64,000 bases of DNA. Origin: Acidobacteriota bacterium. GTDB lineage: Bacteria > Acidobacteriota > Blastocatellia > RBC074. The notes beneath the pieces were generated by a model, which searched no databases, had not been told where the DNA came from, and worked only from the letters and a program-made list of their open reading frames with translations. Shown here piece by piece: positions 44,883 to 54,310 of this stretch. The stretch spans positions 248,001-312,000 of the forward strand of contig JAFDVI010000004.1 of NCBI GenBank assembly GCA_018269055.1, given 5' to 3'. Numbering within the stretch: position 1 is the stretch's first letter; each line of letters starts with the position of its first letter. The position numbers and the translations under genes are program-made.

Positions 44883-46280
44883 ATGACACGACGCGAAATG
44901 CTGCACCGCAGCGGAATGGGAATGGGAGCGCTGGCGCTGACACAGTTGGCGGGATCAACCGCCGCAGCGCAACAGGTCAATTCCGTGAATCCGCTTGCGC
45001 CCAAAGCGCCGCACTTCCCCGCCAAAGCCAAACGCGTTATTCACCTGTTTATGAACGGCGGCCCGTCGCATGTGGATACCTTTGATCCGAAGCCGATGCT
45101 GGACAAATACGACGGCCAACCGCTGCCGATTCATTTGAAAACCGAGCGCAAAACCGGCGCGGGCTTCGCTTCGCCGTTCAAGTTTCAAAAGCACGGCCAG
45201 TGCGGCACCGAAGTCAGTGAACTCTTCCCCAACATTGCCAAGTGGGTGGACGAGTTGTGCGTGATTCGTTCAATGCGCACTGAACTGCCGAACCATGAAC
45301 CGTCGCTGTATTTGATGAATTGTGGCGAACAGCGGCAAGTCCGTCCAAGTTTGGGGTCTTGGCTGACGTACGGATTGGGCAGCGAGAATCAAAACCTGCC
45401 GGGATTTGTCGTCATGACGCCGTTTGGGTACCCAACGGCCGGAGCGCAAAGCTGGACTTCGGCGTTTTTGCCCGGCGTGTATCAAGGCACGTTCATTGAT
45501 CCGAACGAAACCGATGTCGAACGATTGATTCACAACATCCGCAACAACAACTTGAGCCGCCAGCAGCAGCGCGAACAACTCGATTTGCTTGGCAAACTCA
45601 ATCGCCGGTACCAGCAAACGCGACAGGAAGAATCCTTGATCGAAGCGCAAATCCAAAATTACGAACTGGCGTTTCGCATGCAGACCGAAGCGACCGAAGC
45701 ATTTGACTTAAGCAAAGAGCCGGAATCCGTTCGACAACGCTACGGCACACACGCGTATGGACGGCAATTGCTGCTGGCAAGGCGGTTGCTCGAACGCGGA
45801 GTTCGTTTTGTCCAATGCTGGCAAGGCAAAGGACAGCCCTGGGACAGCCACGATAATTTGCCAATGCATCATCGCAATCTGGCCCGCATCACGGATCAGC
45901 CGATTGCCGCGTTGCTGGAAGATTTGAAACAGCGCGGCATGTTGGAAGACACGCTGGTCATCTGGGGAGGAGAGTTCGGGCGAACGCCGACGGTGGAGCT
46001 AACCGGTCATACGAAGAAGGAAGAATATGGGCGAGATCACAATCCGTACGGCTTCACGGTATGGATGGCTGGCGCAGGCGTTCGGAAAGGTTATGTTCAC
46101 GGCGCGACGGATGAATTCGGTTTTCGCGCCGTCGAAAACATCGTTCACGTTCACGATCTGCACGCGACGATTTTGCACTTGATGGGATTCGATCACGAGA
46201 AACTGACATACCGGTATGCCGGGCGAGATTTCCGGCTGACGGATGTCAGCGGGTTGGTCGTCAAAGAGTTGATGGCCTAA
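44883..46280 (+). CDS. DUF1501 (sulfatase-fold) exported protein
   Basis: 465 residues. The Tat signal TRREMLHRSGMGMGALALTQLAG shows export in folded form. The fold is alkaline-phosphatase-like: FMNGGPSHVDTFDPKP near residue 56, MRTELPNHEPSLYLMN near residue 135, and the metal-site region LVIWGGEFGRTPT plus GRDHNPYGFTVWMAGAG near residue 360-395. The catalytic residue of true sulfatases is not apparent. It follows the DUF1549 gene by 120 nt with an AGGAGG site, the usual pair. The stop overlaps the stop of the opposing haemolysin-III gene. Confidence 0.93.
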   Translation: MTRREMLHRSGMGMGALALTQLAGSTAAAQQVNSVNPLAPKAPHFPAKAKRVIHLFMNGGPSHVDTFDPKPMLDKYDGQPLPIHLKTERKTGAGFASPFKFQKHGQCGTEVSELFPNIAKWVDELCVIRSMRTELPNHEPSLYLMNCGEQRQVRPSLGSWLTYGLGSENQNLPGFVVMTPFGYPTAGAQSWTSAFLPGVYQGTFIDPNETDVERLIHNIRNNNLSRQQQREQLDLLGKLNRRYQQTRQEESLIEAQIQNYELAFRMQTEATEAFDLSKEPESVRQRYGTHAYGRQLLLARRLLERGVRFVQCWQGKGQPWDSHDNLPMHHRNLARITDQPIAALLEDLKQRGMLEDTLVIWGGEFGRTPTVELTGHTKKEEYGRDHNPYGFTVWMAGAGVRKGYVHGATDEFGFRAVENIVHVHDLHATILHLMGFDHEKLTYRYAGRDFRLTDVSGLVVKELMA

Positions 46281-46918
46281 CCGGGCAACACGCATCGCAG
46301 TATCGCCAAAAAGAAAAAGCCGCTGCCCGCCATCACAAATACGTGCCAGATGACGTGGTTATAGGGTAACCGCTCCCAGGCGAAAAAGATCAAGCCCAGC
46401 ATGTAAGCCAACCCACCCGCCGCGATCCAGGCCAGTCCGCCCAGCGGAACCGTGGCCAGTATCGGTTTGACGGCGATAATTGCCGCCCAACCAATGACCA
46501 GATACAACCCCATCGTCACGAATTTATACCGATCGGCAAAAATCCATTTGAACACGATGCCAAATAACGCCAGCGCCCAGACAATCGTCAGCAGCAAATA
46601 CCCCCAAAACCCGCGCAAATTGACCAGCATAAATGGCGTGTACGTCCCCGCGATCAGCAAGTAAATCGCCATTTGGTCCACCTGGAGAAGCCGCCGTTTC
46701 AAGTGCGGAGTTTGCACCCCGTGATACAGCGTCGAGGCGGTATAGAGAATCACCTGCGTGACGCCATAAATCGCGCAGCCTGCGAAATGCCATACGCTGA
46801 GTTTTTGCCAGGTCAATCCGGTCAGAACGATCAAGCCGGCAACACTCAGAATCATTCCGATTCCGTGCGTAATGGTGTTGGCCAACTCTTCGATCAGCAA
46901 TCGTCGTTCGATGTTCAT
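46277..46918 (-). CDS. Haemolysin III / PAQR-family membrane protein (YqfA/TrhA-like)
   Basis: 213 residues with seven helices. Signatures are ELANTITHGIGMILSVAGL near residue 10, ILYTASTLYHGVQ near residue 57, IYLLIAGTYTPFMLV near residue 85 and the C-terminal NHVIWHVFVMAGSGFFF, whose histidines with those of the first helices form the zinc site. Bacterial members influence membrane-fluidity homeostasis; true haemolysis is doubtful. AGGAGA lies 9 nt upstream. It ends tail to tail with the DUF1501 gene. Confidence 0.94.
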   Translation of the reverse strand: MNIERRLLIEELANTITHGIGMILSVAGLIVLTGLTWQKLSVWHFAGCAIYGVTQVILYTASTLYHGVQTPHLKRRLLQVDQMAIYLLIAGTYTPFMLVNLRGFWGYLLLTIVWALALFGIVFKWIFADRYKFVTMGLYLVIGWAAIIAVKPILATVPLGGLAWIAAGGLAYMLGLIFFAWERLPYNHVIWHVFVMAGSGFFFLAILRCVLPG

Positions 46919-47195
46919 CAGCGATGTTCTCCTGATAAATGGTGTCGGAAGATTGGCGGATTATACGCTGCGAAAATCCTGAACAAAAAATCCGGCGGCG
47001 ACGTTTTGGTCGTAGTCAAAACGACATTTTCGAAATTTTACATCGCAATCAACTCGACAAGCTGGTTGTCAATTTGGCGGCTTGTCTTCTTTCCTTGCGG
47101 GAAGTAGACTCCGCAGCCGGTGAAGAGAGGGTTTCCCCTTTTTCGGACTCGCGAACATCCACAACTTTAGATTTAACTCCAGGAGGGTTTCAAAA

Positions 47196-47921
47196 ATGAG
47201 CAAGCGTTTTCTGATTCTAACCGGCGCACTTTTGTCGCTGGTTTTCGCCATGGTTCTCTCGGTGTCGGCCTTCGCCCAAAGCGTGGAAGGCACTTACAAC
47301 GTCTCCGCTTCCAGCAGCGATCTCGGCACCATTAACTTTATTCTGGTGCTGAAAAAAGATGGCGACAAATGGGCTGCTGAAATCAAAGATTCTCCGATTC
47401 CGCAAACTGTCACCAGCGTGACAATTGATGGCGACAACATCACCATCGTCACAGATGCAGGCGGAACTCCGGTCAACATCAAAGGCAAATTCACGGGTGC
47501 CCTGGTGGCTGGCGATTGGAATGCCGGTGACGCCAAGGGCACCTGGAAAGGTGAAAAAGCCGGTGCGGCGGCAACTGCCACGGCGATGGCCGGTCCGGCT
47601 CCGAAAGCAATGAGCAGCGCAGTTCCCGCTGGCATCGAAGGCAGCTACGATTTCAAAATCGTGGCCGATGGCCAGGGTGAATTCGTGATGACCCTGATCA
47701 TCAAAAACGAAGGCGGCAAACTGACGACTTCAACGGAAAACGGCGGCGATTTGGCCGTCACCGGCATCGAAGTCAAAGAAGGCGATGTCACCAATCTGAC
47801 CGCCACCTATCAAGGCAATGGCCCAATCCCGCTCAATGGCAAACGCACTGGCGACAACATGGGCGGCAAATGGGAATTCAGCGGCTTTTCGGGAACCTGG
47901 GAAGCCAAGAAGAAAAAGTAG
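47196..47921 (+). CDS. Secreted protein with two homologous beta domains
   Basis: 241 residues with AGGAGGG 8 nt before the ATG and a Sec signal (LILTGALLSLVFAMVLSVSAFA). Two related halves, about residues 30-125 and 147-238, share an opening (VEGTYNV / IEGSYDF), a central V-T-x-x-x-x-x-G/E-x-x and a closing GxxxGTWKGE / SGFSGTWEAK. They are joined by an Ala/Pro-rich linker (GAAATATAMAGPAPKAM). Each half resembles the single-domain protein at 5073-5459. No enzymatic motif is seen. It has its own terminator. Confidence 0.75.
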   Translation: MSKRFLILTGALLSLVFAMVLSVSAFAQSVEGTYNVSASSSDLGTINFILVLKKDGDKWAAEIKDSPIPQTVTSVTIDGDNITIVTDAGGTPVNIKGKFTGALVAGDWNAGDAKGTWKGEKAGAAATATAMAGPAPKAMSSAVPAGIEGSYDFKIVADGQGEFVMTLIIKNEGGKLTTSTENGGDLAVTGIEVKEGDVTNLTATYQGNGPIPLNGKRTGDNMGGKWEFSGFSGTWEAKKKK

Positions 47922-47949
47922 GCCCTAAAACTAGCTGTTCAAGCTGGGC

Positions 47950-47985
47950 AGGCCGGTGGTATCGCAAGAGATCACCGGCCTTTTT
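47950..47985 (+). terminator. Rho-independent terminator
   Basis: AGGCCGGTG at 47950-47958 pairs with CACCGGCCT at 47973-47981, followed by a T5 run. It ends the two-domain secreted protein gene and lies just before the ribosome site of the next gene. Confidence 0.88.
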
Positions 47986-48005
47986 GATTTTCAGGAGGAA
48001 ATATC

Positions 48006-48938
48006 ATGAAACTGACTCGACGTTCATTACTCACGAGCGGTGTTGCAGCAGGATTGGTTGGCGCCTTGCCGAGTTTGCCGACTGAGGCTGCTCCGGCTCA
48101 AGCTTCAACCCAGAAAATCCGTATCGGCGTTTCAACGTATTCCTACTGGCATTTCGACCGGGTCAAATATCCGATTGAAAAGGTCATTGAAAATGCCGCC
48201 AAAATAGGCTTTGACGGCGTGGAAATTCTCCATCGCCAGATGGAAAACGAAACGCCGAAGTACGTGAATAACCTGAAGCGGATGGCGTTTTCCCTGGGTC
48301 TGGATTTGTTCTTTCTTTCGATCCATCAAAACTTCGTTTCGCCGGACAAGGCCAAACGCCAGGAACACATTGACCATACTAAACGCTGCATTGATCTGGC
48401 CGTCAGGTTGGGCTGCCCGGCAATTCGGTTGAATTCCGGTCGCTGGGGCACGATTCCCGATTTTCAAAAGATGCTGGACGCGGGCGGCGTCGAACAACCG
48501 CTGCCCGGTTACACGGACGAAGACGCGTTCAAATGGTGCATCGAATGCATCAACGAGTGTTTACCCCACACGGAAGCCGCCGGCGTCGTATTGGCGCTGG
48601 AAAATCACTGGGGATTGACGACAAAAGTGGATGGCTTGCTGACGATTTATCGGGGCGTGAATTCCCCCTGGCTGAGCATCAATCTGGACACGGGCAATTT
48701 CGTTGGAGATCCGTATTCGCAACTGGAACGACTGGCTCCGCACGCGATCGTGGTGCAGGCCAAAACTTATTACGGCGGCGGCGTGTATTACACCCGCGAA
48801 CTGGATTACTCGCGCATTGCCAAAATTTTGCGCAATGCGGGTTTCAAAGGCTACGTGTCGCTGGAAATGGAAGGCAAGGAAAACGCCGATGTTGCCGTTC
48901 CGAAGAGTTTGGCGTTGTTACGAAAGGCCTTTGCATAA
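48006..48938 (+). CDS. Exported sugar-phosphate isomerase/epimerase-like TIM barrel
   Basis: 310 residues with an AGGAGGAAAT site. A twin-arginine-like N-terminus ([19 protein letters not shown]) precedes an AP-endonuclease-2/xylose-isomerase-like barrel: [13 protein letters not shown] near residue 40, [13 protein letters not shown] near residue 65, [10 protein letters not shown] near residue 140, the glutamate in [13 protein letters not shown] near residue 197, and [11 protein letters not shown] near residue 229. The C-terminus [27 protein letters not shown] supplies the last metal ligand. Relatives include myo-inosose dehydratases and hydroxypyruvate isomerases; the substrate is unknown. 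Confidence 0.88.
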   Translation: MKLTRRSLLTSGVAAGLVGALPSLPTEAAPAQASTQKIRIGVSTYSYWHFDRVKYPIEKVIENAAKIGFDGVEILHRQMENETPKYVNNLKRMAFSLGLDLFFLSIHQNFVSPDKAKRQEHIDHTKRCIDLAVRLGCPAIRLNSGRWGTIPDFQKMLDAGGVEQPLPGYTDEDAFKWCIECINECLPHTEAAGVVLALENHWGLTTKVDGLLTIYRGVNSPWLSINLDTGNFVGDPYSQLERLAPHAIVVQAKTYYGGGVYYTRELDYSRIAKILRNAGFKGYVSLEMEGKENADVAVPKSLALLRKAFA

Positions 48939-48949
48939 ATGCTAAAGTC

Positions 48950-49009
48950 GGAAGGATGAATGACGAATGTCGGAATTCCGGTTTCGCTCAACTCATCATT
49001 CATCCTTCC
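48950..49009. repeat. Inverted repeat (GGAAGGATGAATGA family) overlapping the CPBP gene end
   Basis: GGAAGGATGAATGA at 48950-48963 pairs with TCATTCATCCTTCC at 48996-49009. The right arm contains the stop codon (49000-49002) and last codons of the CPBP protease. Confidence 0.7.
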
Positions 49010-49719
49010 GCCTTCATCATTTCGGCTTGTGCGTTTCCATCCGCGGAATAGCCAAGTTCGCGCCCGAATTTGTTGTACATAAATCCCGCCGTCACGTCAT
49101 ACAGGAAATGCACCAGCATTGGCGCAAGCAGCGAACCGGAAACCCAGTACAACCAGTGAAAGATCAACGCAAAGCCGGTGATCACCAACGCAGATTTCCA
49201 GCCTTGCAGGAAATGGCTGATGCCGAAAATCGTCGCCGTCATGATTGCCGCCGCCATCGCCGATCCTGTCACGCGCCACAACAAACTGAACATCACTCCG
49301 CGATAGGTGATTTCTTCGCCAACCCCCGCCAGCAATGAAATCGTCACCCACAAAGCTTTGTCTTTGCCATCGCCGGACATAAATAGATACACGCGGCGTT
49401 CGCGACGTTCGACCGCTTTGCGCCAGCGCGGTTTCATCACCACAATCAGGGCTGCCAACACACCAGCCGCCACGCCAAACGACCAGACATTTTTCGGCTT
49501 GGCCCAAATGTCAATCCATTCTCTCCAGGCCACTAACACGGAAAGCGCCAGAAAAAACACCTGCTGTCCGATCACATAAGCAAAATACTTTCGTCGCGGC
49601 GGAAAGGGCCGCTCCTTCAACCGCCGAGCCGTTTTGATCGCGCTCCAGGGCATCAGCAGGCCGAAAAAAACCAGATGATAAATCCCGGCCAACCCGATGT
49701 GATGCAGGTCAAAGTTCAT
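49000..49719 (-). CDS. CPBP-family intramembrane metalloprotease
   Basis: 239 residues, seven or eight helices. The Abi/CPBP active-site motifs are [13 protein letters not shown] near residue 140 (EExxxR) and [12 protein letters not shown] near residue 170 with a conserved histidine, plus the late [12 protein letters not shown] with a third motif. Relatives include CAAX prenyl proteases (Rce1) and bacteriocin-immunity proteins; the bacterial substrate is unknown. GGAGA lies 6 nt upstream. The start overlaps the glycosyltransferase stop (ATGA). The last residues, MMKAEG, come from a repeat arm. Confidence 0.92.
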   Translation of the reverse strand: MNFDLHHIGLAGIYHLVFFGLLMPWSAIKTARRLKERPFPPRRKYFAYVIGQQVFFLALSVLVAWREWIDIWAKPKNVWSFGVAAGVLAALIVVMKPRWRKAVERRERRVYLFMSGDGKDKALWVTISLLAGVGEEITYRGVMFSLLWRVTGSAMAAAIMTATIFGISHFLQGWKSALVITGFALIFHWLYWVSGSLLAPMLVHFLYDVTAGFMYNKFGRELGYSADGNAQAEMMKAEG

Positions 49720-50858
49720 CGAATAATCTCCACTTTTTCTTCGGTGTTCATTTGGTACAGTCGCTCAATGCGCGTAATGACGTGTTCGCGGTCGAAGCGT
49801 TCGATGACGCTGGCTTGCGCCAATCCGCCCAGTCGTTGCCGCATTTGGTTGTCGGTCAACAATCTGGAAAGCGCGGCGATCAATGCCGACTCGTCTTCGC
49901 GTTCCAGAAACAATCCCGTGACTTCGTGTTCGACGATTTCCGCCATGCCGCCGACGCGCGAAGCGATCACAGCGCAACCGGCAGCCATTGCTTCCACCAA
50001 CGCCAGTGAAAAGGCTTCGTTTTGCGACGGCACGACGACGATGTCAAACGCAGACATCTTCGCCGGCAGTTCGTTGACGAATCCCGTGAAGCGAATGTTC
50101 TCGCCCAACCCGGCCACGTTGACGGATTCGCACAGTTCGTTGGCGTAGGCGACATCTTCGTCTTTCACGCCCGGCTGACCGACGACCAGAAAATCCACGT
50201 CCGTCCAATGACGCTCTTTGATCAATTTGGCTGCGGCGCGCAAAAACAGGTCTTGCCGTTTGAGCGGCGTCAATTGCCCGACGACGGCAATCGCCCAGCG
50301 ACGCCTTAATCCGAAGGCTTCGCGCGCGGCGTTGCGGCTGAGCAAGCCATGACCTTGGGCGTCAATCCAGTTGGGAATGACCACCACGCGGTCGGCATAT
50401 TGTGGAAAGGCTTCGGTCAGGGTTTCGGCCACATTGGTCGAAACCGCGATCAATGCGCGCGCTTCGCCAATCGTCCAGGCATACACCGGGTTGGATTTGA
50501 TGGGATTGAAATGATGGCGGGTGATGAAAAATCGGACTTTCAATCCGGCGCGCTGCGCCATGCGCACAGCGATGCCGCTGAAGGTGTAATCGCGCGCAAT
50601 GTGCGCGTGAATGACATCAATCTTGTGTTGGCGAATGATCGAGTTCAAGGCTCCCGCGCTGAGCACGTCCAATGCATTTCGCAAACTCAGTTCGTGCCAG
50701 GTAATCGCCGCGTGGGGCAATTCTTCACGTAGCGGACTGTTGGGGCGGACAGCCAGATGCAAATCGTGTCCGCGCTCGATCAATGCGCGCGTTAAATCAA
50801 TGACGTGGCGTTCCCCTCCGCCCAAGCTTTCCGCCGAACAAACCTGTAGAATCTTCAT
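49716..50858 (-). CDS. GT4-family glycosyltransferase
   Basis: 380 residues of the GT-B fold. The N-terminal acceptor domain begins [23 protein letters not shown], the classical glycine-rich loop. The donor-binding domain begins [23 protein letters not shown] near residue 188 and holds the EX7E motif in [24 protein letters not shown] near residue 277-300, then [17 protein letters not shown]. It probably transfers a sugar to a lipid- or polysaccharide-linked acceptor in the cytoplasm. It is coupled to the downstream CPBP gene but stands apart from any capsule cluster. Confidence 0.94.
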   Translation of the reverse strand: MKILQVCSAESLGGGERHVIDLTRALIERGHDLHLAVRPNSPLREELPHAAITWHELSLRNALDVLSAGALNSIIRQHKIDVIHAHIARDYTFSGIAVRMAQRAGLKVRFFITRHHFNPIKSNPVYAWTIGEARALIAVSTNVAETLTEAFPQYADRVVVIPNWIDAQGHGLLSRNAAREAFGLRRRWAIAVVGQLTPLKRQDLFLRAAAKLIKERHWTDVDFLVVGQPGVKDEDVAYANELCESVNVAGLGENIRFTGFVNELPAKMSAFDIVVVPSQNEAFSLALVEAMAAGCAVIASRVGGMAEIVEHEVTGLFLEREDESALIAALSRLLTDNQMRQRLGGLAQASVIERFDREHVITRIERLYQMNTEEKVEIIR

Positions 50859-50892
50859 CGTTAGACCGCTGGTTCAGAACACAAACCCTGTA

Positions 50893-50980
50893 GACAGGAT
50901 TCACAGGATTGAGCAGGATTGGCTTTTGTTGCTCAAAGTTTCAACCGACATTCATCTTGTTCAATCCTGTAAATCCTGTC
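50893..50980. repeat. Inverted repeat of the CAATCCTGTGAATCCTGTC family
   Basis: GACAGGATTCACAGGATTGA at 50893-50912 faces TCAATCCTGTAAATCCTGTC at 50961-50980 (19 of 20 positions pair) around 48 bases. The exact complement of the left arm recurs inside the prepilin peptidase gene at 51779-51798. Partial copies (AACAGGATT, ATCCTGTC) lie in the gap 52273-52468. Confidence 0.8.
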
Positions 50981-51069
50981 TGTTTTCTGCCTCAACAAAG
51001 TCGTGTTCTGTTTAGGATTGCTTATGAAATGTGCGCGAAACTTTAGCGCAAGCCGACAAAGGATGCTAC

Positions 51070-52272
51070 TTGACCGAATTGAATATGCCGTTTGCTGTTT
51101 ACTTGTTCGCCGCCGCCATTCTGGGACTGCTGATTGGCAGTTTCCTCAACGTCGTCATTCATCGTGTGCCGCTGGGCGAATCCATCGTCGTTCCGGGTTC
51201 GCGCTGCCCAAATTGTGAAACTGCCATTCGCCCATGGGACAACATTCCGGTAGTCAGTTTTCTGCTGCTGAAAGGTCGTTGCCGAAAGTGCGGCGCTTCG
51301 ATTTCGTGGCGCTATCCGGCAGTCGAATTGCTGACCGCCGTCATTTTCACGGCCATCGTGTACAAAACCGGCGCGACCTGGGAAGCGGCGTTGGAGATGA
51401 TTTTCGCGGCGGTGATGATCGCGCTGATATTCATTGATGCGATTCACCATCTGCTGCCGAACGTCATCACCTATCCGGCCATTGTGTTCGCCTTGGCGGC
51501 GGCAACCGCGCGCGCAGGTTGGGGAGAACCGATCAATTACGGCTTCGATCTTTCGTTCGTGTTTGTTTCCGAAAATCCGGGATTTCACGTCGTGCGCTCG
51601 GCAATTGTCGGCGGAGTTCTTTTCGCGTTGGCCGCTCCCCTTTTCTGGCTGCTGGATTGGCTGGATTTGCGTTTGTACAACAAATACTTTGAGTGGCAGG
51701 ACATGAACGAAGAGGCTGAATCAGCCACCGACCGAGCAAGCGTGAGTTCATCCGAGCCAAATGGTGGCGTTGATTCCGTCAATCCTGTGAATCCTGTCGA
51801 AATTCCTGTTGAAGAAGCCGCCGAGCAACGTTATCGCCGAACGATTCTGGCTTCGATGCTCTTTGGTATGTTGGTCGGTGTCGTGTGGGCTGCACTGGTG
51901 ATTTGGCTTGGCCCCAAACACACCGAAGCTTTCGATTCCGCATTGGGCGGGTTGTGGCGAGCGGTCATCGCCGCGTTGATTGGAAGCATGCCGATTTGGT
52001 GGTTGCGAGCCGCATACTTTTTCATTCGCGGAGCAGAAGGCATGGGTTTGGGCGATGTGAAGCTGATGGCCATCATCGGCGCGTTTCTGGGTTGGCAGGG
52101 CGCGTTCGGCGTTTTACTGATGGGTTCCATTGGCGGCGCGGTCATCGGCGTAATTCTGGCTTGGCGCAGCCAGCGCGGATTGAAAACGACACTTCCGTTT
52201 GGTGTGTGTTTGGGTGCGGCGGCGCTGTTCGTTTTGTTGACGCCGATCTTTCGTTGGTATTTGAGTGTGTAA
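51070..52272 (+). CDS. Type IV prepilin peptidase / N-methyltransferase with enlarged loop
   Basis: About 400 residues. A TTG at 51070 with AAAGGA 7 nt upstream is a better start than the ATG at 51085. The N-terminal DiS_P_DiS methylase domain has [17 protein letters not shown] and a CPNC...CRKC zinc pair near residues 46-72. The aspartyl protease aspartates are in [12 protein letters not shown] near residue 125 and the GxGD-type [10 protein letters not shown] near residue 320. Between helices lies an extra hydrophilic loop of 70-odd residues ([19 protein letters not shown], then [17 protein letters not shown]). It probably processes the Flp pilin and type IV-like pilins. Confidence 0.93.
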   Translation: MTELNMPFAVYLFAAAILGLLIGSFLNVVIHRVPLGESIVVPGSRCPNCETAIRPWDNIPVVSFLLLKGRCRKCGASISWRYPAVELLTAVIFTAIVYKTGATWEAALEMIFAAVMIALIFIDAIHHLLPNVITYPAIVFALAAATARAGWGEPINYGFDLSFVFVSENPGFHVVRSAIVGGVLFALAAPLFWLLDWLDLRLYNKYFEWQDMNEEAESATDRASVSSSEPNGGVDSVNPVNPVEIPVEEAAEQRYRRTILASMLFGMLVGVVWAALVIWLGPKHTEAFDSALGGLWRAVIAALIGSMPIWWLRAAYFFIRGAEGMGLGDVKLMAIIGAFLGWQGAFGVLLMGSIGGAVIGVILAWRSQRGLKTTLPFGVCLGAAALFVLLTPIFRWYLSV

Positions 52273-52468
52273 AAAAGAAGATTTTTCATCGCAAAGGATC
52301 AAAGGGACAACGGTTCAAAGGCCGTTTATTGAACAGGATTCTCTTCAAACCAGTTCAAGCCTTCTGCTTATCCTGTCAAAAAGTTTTCTGGTTTGATTTA
52401 GATTCTTTGCTCCTTCGAACCTTTTCCCCTTTGTGTTCGGTTTTATCCACAGAAAGTCCCGTAGGGTT

Positions 52469-54286
52469 TCAATTTAACTTCATCAATTCGCTTCTGAGTT
52501 GCTTGAGCATCAGTTGCAGGTCTTGTTCGTTCAGCAGATTGCTTTCCTCATCCGGGTCTTTGACGATGTTGTAAATCTCTTCTTTGCCGTTGGCGTTCCG
52601 GATGTAATGGATCGGTTCCTGCAAAACGGATTGCATTTTGGCAGCTTTCCCGGCGGGATACCGTCCGGGACGAATCGGCGCAACATTGACTTCAGACAGT
52701 ACGGGCGAAGTTTCCGGTTCTGCATGCGGAAATTCCGAAGTCCAATGGCACGCCAGCGAATAGCCTGGAATTTTCGTTTTGTCGCCAATGCCAGTCAGGT
52801 CAAGAATGGTTCCGGGCAAATCGCGAAGCGAAATCGGGTCGGCAATTCGCCGGTTGGGTGGAACGCGCGCCGGGTAAACCACCAACAACGGCACGTGCAG
52901 CAGCGACAGATACAGCGAATTTCCGTGGCCGTAATCTTTATGTTCGCCGAAACTTTCTCCGTGGTCGGCGGTGATGACCACCAGCGTATTTTTCAACGTC
53001 CCGCGTCGTTCCAATTCCTCCAACAACAATCCGATTTGCTGATCCAGGTAAGCGATTGCGCCGTCGTAATCGTCTATTTCGGCCTGCGTTTCCTCTGCCG
53101 AAAGATGTTCGCGTCCGTAGCGGAACGAAATGCGCAGATCATGCCGAGCCTGGTATTGATCCTTGTGCGCAGAGGTTCCGAATTTCCAATTAAAGGGCGG
53201 CGGCGGCAAATACGGTTCGTGCGCATCCAGGTAATTGAGAAACGCAAAAAACGGACGCGAGCGTTGCCGCGCCTGCCAGGCCAGAAAATCATGATTGATT
53301 TCCGCAGCGGATTTGCGCGTCACCACCTGATGGTTTCCCAACAAACGGCGCAACGAGTCGCTGTGAATCAAAGAGCGAAGAAGCGAGGAACTGATCAGCG
53401 ATTCGCCAACCGTGGCGGAGTAATCTTCATAATGAAGGAAGCCTCGATCCAAACCCGTTTCGTAACCACAGCCAAAGGTATTGGCGATGAAGCCCGCGGT
53501 CGCATACCCGTTTGCACCCAGCGTTTCGGCCAATGTCGGATACCGCCCATCGAGCGGTTTGTCCCAATCGGTTGAACATTCAAACGGATAATGCCCGGTA
53601 AACAACGCCGCGTGTGAAGGCGTCGTCCACGGCGCGGTGGAAATGGCCTGATCAAACACCACGCCGCGCCGTGCAAAGCGCGCAAGCTGCGGCGACGTTT
53701 CCCGCTCGTAACCATACAGCGACAGGCTTTGCGCCCGCACGGTATCCATCACGATCAACAGCACGTTGGGCGCGTCCGGCTTTGCGGCGGGAAGTCGCTG
53801 CATGCTTTGACGTTCGTGCAACCACAACCCGCCTTCGACGGCGATAATCAGCAGCAAGGTCATTACGGCTGCCACTTTGACGCTCCGGCTGAAAAACGAA
53901 GGGTGCAACGTTATGCGTGGCGCCAAAAACCGGCTGGCTTGCGCGGCAATTCCAACCGCCAGCAAAACCGACGCGTACCACTGAATGCGCGGAAAGATCA
54001 GCAGCCAACTCAAGAAAGCGAGAAAACTGAAAATCCCCAGCGCCATTCGCGCCGAGCGCAGCCTGAACAGCAGCAAGAGAAATCCCACCAAGATGAACAA
54101 CACAACATCCGTGACAGGCGCCATCCAGATCACGCGCGGCCCCAAAAAAAGCGCACGATGGGAAATCGCTTTTTCCAGACCAAGAAACGGAATTTCAATC
54201 AATCCCGTCAGAAACCCAAAAAACGCCGCCAGCAAGAGAAGTTTCGCGGGCGGCAACACGCTTTGCCGCGAGGTGTTGAGTTCCAT
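52469..54286 (-). CDS. Membrane-anchored alkaline-phosphatase-superfamily (sulfatase-like) hydrolase
   Basis: 605 residues. Four or five N-terminal helices (residues 12-155: LLLLAAFFGFLTGLIEIPF, VVLFILVGFLLLLF, AVMTLLLIIAVEGGLWL) are followed by a sulfatase fold: VLLIVMDTVRAQSLSLYGY near residue 175, WTTPSHAALFTGHYP near residue 217, a metal site near VVITADHGESFGEH. In true sulfatases Cys or Ser at the WTTPS position becomes formylglycine; here it is Thr, as in phosphoethanolamine or glycerophosphate transferases. Start: GGGGAG 6 nt upstream. Probably a periplasmic phosphodiester or phospho-transfer enzyme, not a sulfatase. Confidence 0.85.
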   Translation of the reverse strand: MELNTSRQSVLPPAKLLLLAAFFGFLTGLIEIPFLGLEKAISHRALFLGPRVIWMAPVTDVVLFILVGFLLLLFRLRSARMALGIFSFLAFLSWLLIFPRIQWYASVLLAVGIAAQASRFLAPRITLHPSFFSRSVKVAAVMTLLLIIAVEGGLWLHERQSMQRLPAAKPDAPNVLLIVMDTVRAQSLSLYGYERETSPQLARFARRGVVFDQAISTAPWTTPSHAALFTGHYPFECSTDWDKPLDGRYPTLAETLGANGYATAGFIANTFGCGYETGLDRGFLHYEDYSATVGESLISSSLLRSLIHSDSLRRLLGNHQVVTRKSAAEINHDFLAWQARQRSRPFFAFLNYLDAHEPYLPPPPFNWKFGTSAHKDQYQARHDLRISFRYGREHLSAEETQAEIDDYDGAIAYLDQQIGLLLEELERRGTLKNTLVVITADHGESFGEHKDYGHGNSLYLSLLHVPLLVVYPARVPPNRRIADPISLRDLPGTILDLTGIGDKTKIPGYSLACHWTSEFPHAEPETSPVLSEVNVAPIRPGRYPAGKAAKMQSVLQEPIHYIRNANGKEEIYNIVKDPDEESNLLNEQDLQLMLKQLRSELMKLN

Positions 54287-54310
54287 ACAGCTCTCCCCAT
54301 GATCTCGTCG

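Noticed and set aside
52469-54286. Calling the membrane-anchored enzyme a sulfatase
   Set aside because: The residue that must become formylglycine is Thr in WTTPSHAAL; the superfamily is right but the activity is not supported.
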